Source: a virus. From it: 22,612 nt of DNA. Made by a program: the position numbers and the translations under genes. Positions within the stretch are counted from its first letter, which is position 1, and each line of letters opens with the position of its first letter. Positions 1 through 7,752 of this stretch are shown here, piece after piece. The notes under the pieces were generated by a model. The model ran no database searches and was not told the origin of the DNA. It saw only the letters and a program-made list of their open reading frames with translations. The stretch is taken from IMG/VR virus record IMGVR_UViG_3300035698_007529, positions 1 through 22,612 of that record; one strand, written 5' to 3'.

Positions 1-1728
1 AGCATAACCACCCAAAACGTCCATTGCGGATACAATTGAGTTTATCATTTCTTGTAATACTGGATTACTGGATTTAATATATCTTACATTATGAACAGAA
101 TCTTCCGCAGTATTTAGTTCATGTGATACTCTATTATACTCCTCTTTATCATCTATTAATTCATCAAATGAAATATTTGCTAATAGTTCCATTTTCATAA
201 CACAAGGTTCGTCATAACCACGTAGGTTATCTCTTACTTCATAGATATCATATATTCGTACTATATTAGGATGATCGATATTTATGAATTCACCATAATA
301 TTCTGGTACATTACTCTTGGATACTACTTTATAAGCAAATTCACCATCACTATACACTTCCGATGTACTTCCTTCACCAACTTTTGTTAAATTAGAAAGA
401 TCGAAACCTTCCAACTCATTTACGTTTTCTTTTATTACTTCCTTTTTCATCAAAGTTCTTATAATATCTTTGATGCTTCCTGACTTTGGTTCTCCATCTC
501 TATCAAATCCTGTATAATTCCCATCTTCTATTTGTTCAATAAATACGTCACCATCTTGGGTTTGTGCCCATTGACCTTCCTCACTATAGCCATGTTGTGT
601 ATTATGAGCGACCATAGTAGATTGTGAATCTACTTTATGTTTATCCATCCCATAACTATTCTTAGACCATTCCCAAAATTCTTTTATAGGACGTTGTTTC
701 TCATTAATTTGTTTCATCATACGCACAGTAGACGAATAGCTACTAGCAGTACTTTTGATTATCTTATATGCTATATAATCTTTTGACTCAATATTTTCTA
801 TTTTCACCACTCGCTCACCAGGTTCTACCAATACAGAAAGTTCATTATCATCACGATCAACAGAAAAGGAATAAATATATATATCGTCCTTAAATAAGAA
901 ATGTATTCTACCGCTTTTATTATATAAATCAAAATATTCTTCCATACAACATAAGATAGATCCTTTATCAAAATCTTTTATTTCAGCAAAGGTATCTATT
1001 TTAAATAATTTATATTCTAGTTTAGCGAATATTAAATTTACACCATTAAAATTCTCTATCCCAAATTTATTAGATTTATTTATTACTTTATTTATGAATT
1101 CGATAATATTTGTTACATAATCTTCTAAATCGAGTGACTTAAAAGATACATCATACATATTTTTTTTTAATATAGAATCTTTAAATATATTATTTAAAGG
1201 TTCTGCATTCGTATTAGAAAATTCTTCGAGTTCTCTTAAATGTTTCGGTAGTTTACCAAGCTGCTCAACTTCTCTCCACTGACTTTTAATTTCATATCTG
1301 GTATTATTAAATATCTTATTTAAAATACCCTTAGATTTGGTATTTTCATTAATTTGTTTCATCACAGAACTCAAATCATGGCTTTTAGCTGTTTTAACCA
1401 TTATTTCATGCGCAAATTGATCTAATTCTTCAACATCGGGTAATCTAGGACTGAATTCAGGACGCTCAGCTTCTTCTATATCCTCTACTTTGTAATTTTC
1501 TATATTAATGAAAAAAGTATAAATATATTCACCATTTTTATAAATACAATACATGAATCCCCATTTATTATATGAATTAAACCAACTCCCATCTTCTTCA
1601 TCTTCGTATAAATTTACCACACCCTCTTTAGAAAGTATTAGATATAATTTATATCCATTTACATCAAGTACTAATTTAGTTCCCTCTATACCAGGTGTGT
1701 TAGATTCGAATTTTTTTAAATATTTCAT
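1..1728 (-). CDS. Ser/Thr protein kinase-like protein, 5' part only (C-lobe beyond window edge)
   Basis: This open frame starts at ATG (complement of 1726-1728) and runs 576 codons without a stop to base 1, so the 3' end is missing. The last ~130 residues match a eukaryotic-like kinase N-lobe: glycine-rich loop GEGSTSEVY (residues 451-459), ATP-binding lysine in AYKVV (K467), a likely helix-C Glu (E476 or E480), HPNIVRIYDIYE (486-497) and a hinge-like MKMELL (511-516). A helix resembling kinase helix E follows, so the HRD and DFG motifs should lie just outside the window. The first ~430 residues match nothing I recognise, but contain two related ~75-residue modules. The N-terminus MKYLKKFES is short and basic-hydrophobic. 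It would phosphorylate proteins if the C-lobe is intact, which cannot be seen here. It is divergent from the gp32-like gene and has its own AT-rich leader. The kinase call is fairly sure; the target is unknown. Confidence 0.8.
   Translation of the reverse strand, partial: MKYLKKFESNTPGIEGTKLVLDVNGYKLYLILSKEGVVNLYEDEEDGSWFNSYNKWGFMYCIYKNGEYIYTFFINIENYKVEDIEEAERPEFSPRLPDVEELDQFAHEIMVKTAKSHDLSSVMKQINENTKSKGILNKIFNNTRYEIKSQWREVEQLGKLPKHLRELEEFSNTNAEPLNNIFKDSILKKNMYDVSFKSLDLEDYVTNIIEFINKVINKSNKFGIENFNGVNLIFAKLEYKLFKIDTFAEIKDFDKGSILCCMEEYFDLYNKSGRIHFLFKDDIYIYSFSVDRDDNELSVLVEPGERVVKIENIESKDYIAYKIIKSTASSYSSTVRMMKQINEKQRPIKEFWEWSKNSYGMDKHKVDSQSTMVAHNTQHGYSEEGQWAQTQDGDVFIEQIEDGNYTGFDRDGEPKSGSIKDIIRTLMKKEVIKENVNELEGFDLSNLTKVGEGSTSEVYSDGEFAYKVVSKSNVPEYYGEFINIDHPNIVRIYDIYEVRDNLRGYDEPCVMKMELLANISFDELIDDKEEYNRVSHELNTAEDSVHNVRYIKSSNPVLQEMINSIVSAMDVLGGYA
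700..924 (-). repeat. Internal protein-level duplication, copy 2 (kinase gene)
   Basis: Residues 269-343 of the kinase-like protein. It begins YNKSGRIHFLFKDDIYIYSF and ends RMMKQINE, matching copy 1 at residues 53-128. It is followed by ~100 residues leading into the kinase N-lobe. The repeated module may be a sensing or binding domain, but no known family was recognised. Confidence 0.6.
1345..1572 (-). repeat. Internal protein-level duplication, copy 1 (kinase gene)
   Basis: Residues 53-128 of the kinase-like protein. It begins YNKWGFMYCIYKNGEYIYTF and ends SSVMKQINE. It aligns with residues 269-343 with almost no length change: YNK-G at the start, YIY(T/S)F in the middle, then A-x-(E/K)-I-(M/I)-x-K-(T/S)-A and the identical MKQINE at the end. 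The similarity is at protein level, not a recent DNA repeat. Confidence 0.6.
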
Positions 1729-1753
1729 ATTTTTTGAAACTTTTTCTACTATT

Positions 1754-1766
1754 CTTATATATTAAA
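1754..1766 (-). promoter_or_regulatory. Candidate promoter element for the kinase gene
   Basis: On the minus strand this reads TTTAATATATAAG, 25 bases upstream of the kinase ATG. It is close to the TTTAATATATAGT elements found before other genes in the window. Assignment rests only on this similarity and on position. Confidence 0.35.
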
Positions 1767-1813
1767 AACCAATCAGTTAAATCTCTTAAAAAGGTTGAAA
1801 AAAGGTCAAAAAT

Positions 1814-1836
1814 AGATAAACCTTTGATTTTTATCT
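1814..1836 (+). other. Small hairpin in the leader region of the gp32-like gene
   Basis: AGATAAA and TTTATCT form a perfect 7-bp stem with a 9-base loop, just upstream of a TATAAT (1839-1844). T4 gene 32 is autoregulated through its leader. This hairpin could be an operator or a chance structure in AT-rich DNA. It lacks the extended A-rich pseudoknot layout of T4 as far as I can see. Confidence 0.25.
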
Positions 1837-1838
1837 GA

Positions 1839-1844
1839 TATAAT
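1839..1844 (+). promoter_or_regulatory. Candidate -10 element (TATAAT) for the gp32-like gene
   Basis: TATAAT lies 42 bases upstream of the ATG. No convincing -35 box is at normal spacing, so it could be a phage-specific promoter or a chance match in A/T-rich sequence. Confidence 0.3.
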
Positions 1845-1886
1845 ATAAAACAGCTTTAATAGCAATAAAAAATAATTAGCAATATT

Positions 1887-3002
1887 ATGGATTACACAGA
1901 AGATTTATTTAATGATGAAGCATTAGACAAAAAATCATCTTACGAGGTGAAACAAACAGATAGAGGTCAAGATGGCTTATATCGTGTGGATATGGACAAA
2001 GTAAGTTCACAAAACAAAAACAGAGGTTATAGATCAGTTCTACGTTTTTTACCGAACATTTCTAGCGACCCAGTTTATGTGAAAGCATACACAGGGGAGA
2101 AGTATAATGAGGACATTACAAGAGCATTAGGACCATCTCATTATGAGAAAATAACTCACTACTTAAACATTCAGCCCGAATCGTTGAGTCACTTAAAAGG
2201 ATACTATGACGATCCAACTAACGTCAATCCTGTAACGCAAAAGCCTTACATAACTGAAAATTGGGGACCTTTGGCAATTACTTATTTCACGTTAGATAAG
2301 AGTAAAAATGCAATAGCAAAACAAAAAGCTAAGATGATTAAATATTCTAAGAAATATTTCTCTTATGTTTTAGTTTTAGAAGATGAGCAACAACCTGATT
2401 TAGTTGGTAAAATAATGATTTTATCTTATGGAAAACAGATTAAAGACATTATTGAAATGGAAAAAAATGGTGAAATCTCAGGAATCGAATGTAATGTATT
2501 TAAATTACACAGTGGGAAAGATTTTGTTCTTTTAGCTAAAAACAAATCATTTAGTATTGATGGGAAAGAAATAACTGCACCTGATTACACAATGAGTGGA
2601 TTTAATTCTAATAACACATCTGTTAAATTACCTAATTGGAAAGAAGGTGTATTAGAAAACTGGGTTCAAATTCCATTAAATGATAAAGGTAGAATCAAGC
2701 CTGATCATTTAGAGAAAATCACAAACTTTTTATTAAGTAGAGAGGTTGAATTAGAGACATTCGCTGGTAAAGATTGGACTGAAGAGCAACAAGAAAAAGT
2801 AACAGAGGCTATTGATTACCTAACGGGTAAAGTATCTGCTTCGAATTCTAAATCTCAATCTAACGATGAAACTGAGGTTGATGATTTTTCTTTTGATGAA
2901 ATAGGAGATGCTAAAGCAACTAGCGAACCTAAGAAAGCCGCAGCAGTTAGTGGTGGTGATGATGATTTCAGTGATGATGAATTTGATGATTTAGACTTTT
3001 AA
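1887..3002 (+). CDS. 32: gp32-like single-stranded DNA-binding protein
   Basis: The 371-residue product has the layout of T4 gp32: a basic N-terminal segment, a core with a YRSVLRFLPNI segment (T4-like FLP motif, ~residues 48-58), aromatic-rich strands for ssDNA stacking, and a strongly acidic C-terminal tail (SGGDDDFSDDEFDDLDF, 355-371) that in T4 recruits replication and recombination partners. It would coat ssDNA during replication, recombination and repair. It is longer than T4 gp32 (301 residues). The T4 zinc-binding cluster (His and three Cys) is absent: only one Cys is present (ECNVFKLH). The ATG at 1887 follows an A/T-rich leader without Shine-Dalgarno, and a strong terminator follows, so it is probably expressed as a single gene. 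Family assignment is confident. Loss of the zinc site is seen directly, and its effect on folding is inferred. Confidence 0.9.
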   Translation: MDYTEDLFNDEALDKKSSYEVKQTDRGQDGLYRVDMDKVSSQNKNRGYRSVLRFLPNISSDPVYVKAYTGEKYNEDITRALGPSHYEKITHYLNIQPESLSHLKGYYDDPTNVNPVTQKPYITENWGPLAITYFTLDKSKNAIAKQKAKMIKYSKKYFSYVLVLEDEQQPDLVGKIMILSYGKQIKDIIEMEKNGEISGIECNVFKLHSGKDFVLLAKNKSFSIDGKEITAPDYTMSGFNSNNTSVKLPNWKEGVLENWVQIPLNDKGRIKPDHLEKITNFLLSREVELETFAGKDWTEEQQEKVTEAIDYLTGKVSASNSKSQSNDETEVDDFSFDEIGDAKATSEPKKAAAVSGGDDDFSDDEFDDLDF

Positions 3003-3027
3003 TTAATACAAATCATATAAATTTTTA

Positions 3028-3068
3028 AATGCTTTTTCGAGACTATTCTCGAAAAAGCATTTTTTTTT
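3028..3068 (+). terminator. Rho-independent terminator after the gp32-like gene
   Basis: A perfect 15-bp stem (AATGCTTTTTCGAGA, 3028-3042, with its complement at 3047-3061) closes a 4-base loop (CTAT) and runs into eight T residues (3061-3068). It starts 26 bases after the gp32-like stop codon. This is the strongest terminator in the window and isolates the gp32-like transcript. Confidence 0.93.
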
Positions 3069-3126
3069 GTTAAACAAAGGAACGATTATTTGATATATAT
3101 TTTAAAATCAAGCACTTATTAATAAT

Positions 3127-4107
3127 ATGAAATTTGAAGATAGAAGAGGAAGAACTGTTACTGTAGTACGAATGGAAGGTAATATAGCAATATTAAATAA
3201 TGGTGAAAGAGTGGCAACTGAAAGACTTAGGGATCCTGGTTTCTATAAACCTCTAAATGAAGGAACTGTTGTATCTACACCACCTATAGCACAACGAACA
3301 ACGATACCCACCGCAATTCCGATACAAAAACAAACAAGAATAATAGAAAATATGAATAATAATGATCAACCAATTATAACTCCCGATGAAGTTAGACATA
3401 GAAATTTATCTACTAATAAATCATTCTCTATTGGAGAAGATGACGGTTCTTTATTACGAGGGACGCAGAGGGGAAGAACGAACCCATCTTCTGATATAAA
3501 AATGAGCAGTAGTGTTGTAGAGTCACATAATGATAATTTGAGATCAATCGGTAAAGAACCTATGGAAGAAGCAGTCCCTGTTCATCAACCATACACTCAA
3601 CAATACGATCAAACTCCAAGCAACCTAACTCAAGAAGAACAATTAATACAAAAGTATGGAGCAACTGTGCCTGATACAAAAAGATCAGATCCTAGATTAG
3701 AAGAATTAGCATATGGTAAAAAAGTAAATCCACCAACACGAGAAGAATTGGGAAATAAAAGAGATGAAAGAAGAATTTCTAATGGTCCGAATCACACAGA
3801 AGAAGATCATTATGGACAACCCCACATACCCCAACAAGTAGTGAATCCAGTTCACCAAATGTTGGCTAAAGCAAAGAAAGTTCACCCTTTAGTTGTTAAT
3901 TTAAAAATTAATGAGAAAATACCGAATAAAGAATTCATTAAGATGATGGAAGAGAATTTCGAAGATGAATCGATAGTTGATTACTACGCTAGGGATATTT
4001 ATAAGAAATTAATGGAAGATCCTTCAGTTATCGAAAATCAAGTTAAAGATGCTATTAAAAAATATCTTAGAAGTAGAACTACTAAAGCTAAGGCTAAAAA
4101 GAAATAA
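3127..4107 (+). CDS. Unrecognised phage protein with basic N-terminal domain and helical C-terminus
   Basis: I do not recognise this 326-residue protein. The first ~40 residues (MKFEDRRGRTVTVVRMEGN onward) look like a small beta-barrel of alternating strands and glycines, SH3- or KOW-like in feel. Residues ~45-235 are polar, rich in Pro, Gln, Asn and charged residues, and probably disordered. The last ~85 residues (from about NPVHQMLAKAKKVHPLVV) are predicted helical and end in a lysine-rich tail (KAKAKKK), suggesting nucleic acid or partner binding. It begins at ATG 3127 after a terminator and an AT-rich leader, and is followed 6 bases later by a coiled-coil gene, so the two are probably cotranscribed. 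Position after gp32 suggests replication or morphogenesis, but nothing proves it. Confidence 0.8.
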   Translation: MKFEDRRGRTVTVVRMEGNIAILNNGERVATERLRDPGFYKPLNEGTVVSTPPIAQRTTIPTAIPIQKQTRIIENMNNNDQPIITPDEVRHRNLSTNKSFSIGEDDGSLLRGTQRGRTNPSSDIKMSSSVVESHNDNLRSIGKEPMEEAVPVHQPYTQQYDQTPSNLTQEEQLIQKYGATVPDTKRSDPRLEELAYGKKVNPPTREELGNKRDERRISNGPNHTEEDHYGQPHIPQQVVNPVHQMLAKAKKVHPLVVNLKINEKIPNKEFIKMMEENFEDESIVDYYARDIYKKLMEDPSVIENQVKDAIKKYLRSRTTKAKAKKK

Positions 4108-4113
4108 TATAAC

Positions 4114-4506
4114 ATGATACATAAGAAATTTTTAGACCAAGCACTTCGGATTAGAAAAGATTATAAAGCAACTGATACAGAACTATTAAATTTGAAGGAA
4201 AAATTACTCACAGTTAATGATAAAATTAAAGGTACCTTGGATAATTTAACTGAATTAAAAGACCGAGCTGAAGAATATACTGACCAAGAAACTTTCGTAG
4301 CAGAAGTTACTAAATGTTTAGCAGAATTTGAAATTCAAGCAAATGGTGTTAATGAATTTTATAACCCACTGAATGATAAAATGGAAAAACTAAAAGATGA
4401 AGAAACAGATTTATTTAAAAAATTAATCAAAGAGTATCCACATTTAAAACAGGAGAATATAGTGAAAGAAGTTCATGAATATTTAATAGAAAATGGAGCA
4501 GCCTAA
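4114..4506 (+). CDS. Small coiled-coil protein, unknown function
   Basis: The 130-residue product is almost entirely helical and charged. Heptad-like leucine patterns are visible in residues ~20-55 (TELLNLKEKLLTVNDKIKG) and again near 90-110 (NDKMEKLKDEETDLFKKL). It has one Cys and no membrane segment. The C-terminus (KEYPHLKQENIVKEVHEYL) looks like a short helical hairpin. It lies 6 bases after the preceding gene and probably shares its message. Its stop codon directly abuts the stop codon of the minus-strand phosphatase gene, with no spacer. No family recognised; an assembly adaptor or chaperone-like role would be a guess. Confidence 0.8.
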   Translation: MIHKKFLDQALRIRKDYKATDTELLNLKEKLLTVNDKIKGTLDNLTELKDRAEEYTDQETFVAEVTKCLAEFEIQANGVNEFYNPLNDKMEKLKDEETDLFKKLIKEYPHLKQENIVKEVHEYLIENGAA

Positions 4507-5010
4507 TTATATATAGTGACTCCATAACCATAACCGTTTCAATATAGTAGTAACAATTACATTCCCCTTAACTATAGGATTGTCCATTTTGAATCTATTT
4601 GAATCATACTTAAAGAAATCAACCGCAAATAACCCCACAGAACCACTCCTGTTCTGTCCTGCTGTACAATGTATTAATAACTTAGTATCTTTATTAAGAT
4701 TAGACATAACGTTAGTTAGAAAGGATATTACATCTTTTCCTTGTTCTTCAGTCATTATTTTTAAGTCAAATTTTTCACCAGTTTCCTTCGATTCCATTGT
4801 GAAATTTCTATCAGAATCATCGAAATGTAAAACCAGTACATTATCAGATTCAACATCTTGGAAATATGACTCGAATTTACCATAATGATCATGACTATCA
4901 TTTATAGAAATTATAAATGTGTCTTTTACTTCACCCACATTTTCCTTAGTGATATCATTAGATACCATTAAATCATTGAAATCATATTTATTTAATACTT
5001 TTATTAACAT
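4507..5010 (-). CDS. Protein tyrosine phosphatase-like enzyme
   Basis: The 167-residue product carries the cysteine-phosphatase P-loop HCTAGQNRSG (residues 114-123), fitting H-C-x5-R-S with catalytic C115 and phosphate-binding R121. Upstream, VLHFDDSDR (60-68) fits the FDD segment of small prokaryotic and phage predicted tyrosine phosphatases (COG5350-like), where an Asp acts as general acid; D64 or D65 is the likely residue. The helix before the P-loop (ISFLTNVMSNLNKDTKLLI) matches the family. It would remove phosphate from Tyr or Ser/Thr of proteins, or from another small substrate. It lies 27 bases downstream of the DUF3307 gene on the same strand, and meets the plus-strand gene tail to tail. 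A phage kinase gene is 2.8 kb away. The family call is good; the substrate is unknown. Confidence 0.82.
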   Translation of the reverse strand: MLIKVLNKYDFNDLMVSNDITKENVGEVKDTFIISINDSHDHYGKFESYFQDVESDNVLVLHFDDSDRNFTMESKETGEKFDLKIMTEEQGKDVISFLTNVMSNLNKDTKLLIHCTAGQNRSGSVGLFAVDFFKYDSNRFKMDNPIVKGNVIVTTILKRLWLWSHYI

Positions 5011-5037
5011 CCCACAAATATATGAATTTTTTATTAA

Positions 5038-5472
5038 TTAATAAAAAATAATTTTATAAATTATAAATAGATGTACCATATGTAAGAATTGGTCAATACC
5101 TATTATAGAACTTGAGAAGTATTTCCATTTCCAATTATCCGTATCTACATATCTATCGTTACATACATTTTCTAATCTATGTGTCCACACATCTATTAAT
5201 AAATGTCCTATGAAAAGGTATACAAATACACCAAAATTCCAATCATTTATAGCCGTTAACTCATATGTGGCTAAAAATTCTACCATTGGTAATCCACTGA
5301 ATATCTGAAGAACTAAAACTAATAAAGGGAACGCGATATATAATGTCGCACTATAAATTAATATATGCACCATAAGAACCATTAGATTTGTAGATTTATT
5401 CTCAAACATCCACTTTGGTTGGAATATATAATCACCTAATAAGTGAAAGAATAAAATTAACATGAACTCCAT
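5038..5472 (-). CDS. DUF3307 family membrane protein
   Basis: The 144-residue product has the DUF3307 pattern: HLLGDYIFQPKW (10-21), HILIYS (36-41), GHLLIDVWTHRLEN (89-102) and IDQFLHM (126-132), separated by about four hydrophobic membrane segments (2-18, 31-58, 80-95, 122-144). The conserved His and Asp residues in the membrane segments suggest a metal- or proton-binding inner-membrane protein, but the family's biochemical role is not established. It starts at ATG (complement 5470-5472), two bases after a palindromic ACTATATAGT. It is first in a two-gene minus-strand unit with the phosphatase-like gene and is divergent from the first large virion gene. Confidence 0.85.
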   Translation of the reverse strand: MEFMLILFFHLLGDYIFQPKWMFENKSTNLMVLMVHILIYSATLYIAFPLLVLVLQIFSGLPMVEFLATYELTAINDWNFGVFVYLFIGHLLIDVWTHRLENVCNDRYVDTDNWKWKYFSSSIIGIDQFLHMVHLFIIYKIIFY

Positions 5473-5474
5473 GC

Positions 5475-5484
5475 ACTATATAGT
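5475..5484 (-). promoter_or_regulatory. Candidate promoter, palindromic ACTATATAGT
   Basis: This 10-base perfect palindrome ends two bases before the DUF3307 ATG. It shares TATATAGT-NN-ATG with the elements at 5513-5525 and 8485-8497. It is similar to, though not identical with, the T4 late promoter TATAAATA. If transcription starts at T4-like spacing the message would begin at or near the ATG. Confidence 0.4.
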
Positions 5485-5512
5485 AAAATAATCCTAATTG
5501 AAATAAAATTGA

Positions 5513-5525
5513 TTTAATATATAGT
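5513..5525 (+). promoter_or_regulatory. Candidate late-type promoter TTTAATATATAGT
   Basis: This 13-base element ends two bases before the ATG of the 641-residue virion gene. The same 13 bases with the same 2-base spacing occur before the endonuclease gene (8485-8497). Identity and fixed spacing over two unrelated genes argue for function as a promoter or start-site signal. Confidence 0.45.
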
Positions 5526-5527
5526 TC

Positions 5528-7453
5528 ATGAAAACATCCAAATTCGTTCAACTAGACCCTAAAGTTTTAATGGAATATATCTATGAAGATTCCTTTTTAA
5601 CATCAGAAAATTACATAGTCACTCATGATTTGAATGAGGATTTAAGAAGCTTTGCGCCCAAAAATGATGAGGGTAGTAATAATAGATACTCTAATCAATT
5701 AGTGATGTTAGATCCTGTTAGAAATAAATACGGTATCCGAAATAGCGATCAATACAATTTTTTACAAGACAGAGAATATACACAAAATTTACCTATAAAA
5801 TATGATAGAGTTAAATTACATTTCCCTATCGATTTTAATTTTGCTGATTACTCTGGATGTTATCTGAGAGTTTTTATAATGGATTATGATAACACTAATT
5901 TAATTGGTCTATCTAATTATTATTTTGATAAGCAAAATCAGGATAGATTTAATAGTGAGTTACAATTATCATCACCACCCAACACATTGAATGGTAAATT
6001 GTGGGGTAAATATATTGAAATCGCATATCCTTCACCGAGTGGTATTTCTTTACAAAGGACTAATAATATAGCAAATAGTAATAGTATAAATTATAATATA
6101 TCTGGCGGTATTGGAATTTCCAATACCTCACCAATAATGATTGAGTTCGGATATATCACAAAGAAGGAAGAGATTAATAATGTTGTAACATATCTTTTAA
6201 GAGCACCTTATCAAACAAGTGTTCCACAAACACCAGATTATGAAAATTTATCAATAACAATCGAACCAAATTCAGATGGAGATTGGTTTGACCTTTACGG
6301 AACATATAATGGAACAGGAGCGGAATTTAATACATGGATACAAGTTCCTCAACAAAGTGGTAAAAGATATTATGTGGAGTATGTAATTACTATGTTTGAG
6401 GAAAATATTAGAGGAAAAACATTAACAACACTTGTTACGAGTGATTTCAATGAGCAAATAGAATATAGACCTATTATAAAATATAGCTCCACAACTGCCG
6501 CAATTGAGGTGGTTATGAGAGTTGTGGATCAGGTTGATAGTTCAATAATAACAAGAAGAGCATCATATGGGTTACTACCAGATGAAATATCTAAGTATTC
6601 AAGAAGTTTAGTTAGAATAAATGTAGATGGTATCAAAACACCGAAAATTTATAATCTAAGAAGTGGTGGATCAATGTTTGATGCATTTGATGGGTTGAAT
6701 AATAGAAAATATAACTCGGATGAATCGTTATCTGGTACAGGTGTATATGGATCTGATATACAAACAATCAAAGTTCCTTATCCAATATTAGTTAATTCAA
6801 ATAATATATTAGCCAAATCAGAGTCAGCTATTGTGGGTGGTAGAAGATGGTATGGGTTCGGTAAACTGAAAATAATAGTGGATCCATTTGATAATATTTT
6901 TAAATTCGTATTAGCTAAAAACATCAGAACAGTCACTAATCAATCAAATACTACTTCGAATACTACAACTTCAAATGAGATTGCGAATAGAGAACAATCA
7001 GCTAGTAGATTAGCAGATACATCAAATTCAACTCAAACAACTGGGAGTGGAACATATGATACAGTACACGTAGATCACTTTAATTTATTAAAAGTGGGAA
7101 CAATAGATATGTATTTTAAAAACCACAATAGAGATATTAAAACACCTTTATACCGAAAGACAGGAGAGATTGATCTTAAAAATGGAACTGTTGTTTTTAA
7201 ATTAAATAAGAACAAAGTAAATGACGTTAGACAAATATATGATTCAGGTGTTAATATGTTTTACTTAACATCAACAAATGAAGAAACAAACGAAACAACG
7301 GTTATATACGAGGGTACATTCATAATGAGTGGTAGTGTCGAATATGTGGAAGAGGTGTCTAATTTATTTCAATCAGAAAATGGTAATGTTGATATTATCC
7401 GTGATTCTTTACAAGAACGAGCAATCATAACTCGTAGTGAAAAAGATAATTAA
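5528..7453 (+). CDS. Large virion structural protein (tail or baseplate, unassigned)
   Basis: The 641-residue product begins MKTSKFVQLDPKVLMEYIYED, an opening I associate with uncultivated large-phage structural proteins rather than a named T4 protein. It is beta-rich with many Asn, Ser and Thr residues. A low-complexity Asn/Thr/Ser linker at ~467-510 separates an N-terminal part from a C-terminal beta domain. There is no signal peptide, membrane segment or catalytic motif. It heads the plus-strand block of very large proteins typical of tail and baseplate regions. In this phage it is separated from the next virion gene by an accessory island at 7506-9750. The start is fixed by a promoter-like element 2 bases upstream. 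Confidence is high for coding, moderate for virion and low for the exact role. Confidence 0.8.
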   Translation: MKTSKFVQLDPKVLMEYIYEDSFLTSENYIVTHDLNEDLRSFAPKNDEGSNNRYSNQLVMLDPVRNKYGIRNSDQYNFLQDREYTQNLPIKYDRVKLHFPIDFNFADYSGCYLRVFIMDYDNTNLIGLSNYYFDKQNQDRFNSELQLSSPPNTLNGKLWGKYIEIAYPSPSGISLQRTNNIANSNSINYNISGGIGISNTSPIMIEFGYITKKEEINNVVTYLLRAPYQTSVPQTPDYENLSITIEPNSDGDWFDLYGTYNGTGAEFNTWIQVPQQSGKRYYVEYVITMFEENIRGKTLTTLVTSDFNEQIEYRPIIKYSSTTAAIEVVMRVVDQVDSSIITRRASYGLLPDEISKYSRSLVRINVDGIKTPKIYNLRSGGSMFDAFDGLNNRKYNSDESLSGTGVYGSDIQTIKVPYPILVNSNNILAKSESAIVGGRRWYGFGKLKIIVDPFDNIFKFVLAKNIRTVTNQSNTTSNTTTSNEIANREQSASRLADTSNSTQTTGSGTYDTVHVDHFNLLKVGTIDMYFKNHNRDIKTPLYRKTGEIDLKNGTVVFKLNKNKVNDVRQIYDSGVNMFYLTSTNEETNETTVIYEGTFIMSGSVEYVEEVSNLFQSENGNVDIIRDSLQERAIITRSEKDN

Positions 7454-7505
7454 TATGGTACATAGTATAAAATATTTTAGCTAATATCATAATTTAGGTT
7501 TTCAT

Positions 7506-7745
7506 TTATTGTTTATCTAACATTTCAAAAAAGGCATCCATAAGATACATCATCTGTTCTCCATTATCACCATCACCACCTACTTTAATACACATTGAAT
7601 CGTTGTAATCATTTAAATCATGATCAGACATAAACCGAACCAACCTTTCACTCATTGGGTGATGGTCAATCCCATCCTCCCATCGATTCAAATCGGTCAA
7701 TTCTAATTCCTTTGCTTTTTTATAATCTTCTGAATTTCTCGGCAT
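7506..7745 (-). CDS. Small acidic protein, unknown
   Basis: The 79-residue product is polar and acidic, with a basic N-terminus (MPRNSEDYKKAKELEL), one Cys, a GGDGDNGEQ loop and a helical C-terminus (MMYLMDAFFEMLDKQ). No family recognised. It is the last of three closely packed minus-strand genes, 7 bases after the 125-residue gene, and faces the end of the 641-residue virion gene 52 bases away. The compact operon and normal codon use support it as real. It lies in the accessory island inserted in the virion block. Confidence 0.7.
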   Translation of the reverse strand: MPRNSEDYKKAKELELTDLNRWEDGIDHHPMSERLVRFMSDHDLNDYNDSMCIKVGGDGDNGEQMMYLMDAFFEMLDKQ

Positions 7746-7752
7746 AGTTTAA

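Noticed and set aside
1553-1765. Plus-strand 70-residue ORF
   Set aside because: It lies opposite the kinase gene, is rich in Ser and Phe from reading the antisense strand, and has no start context.
1785-1826. Bacteroidota-type promoter (TTG ... TAnnTTTG) before the gp32-like gene
   Set aside because: TTG and TA...TTTG elements are present, but the -7 box has four bases instead of two between TA and TTTG.
4580-4885. Plus-strand 101-residue ORF
   Set aside because: Antisense shadow of the phosphatase gene, which has a clear catalytic motif.
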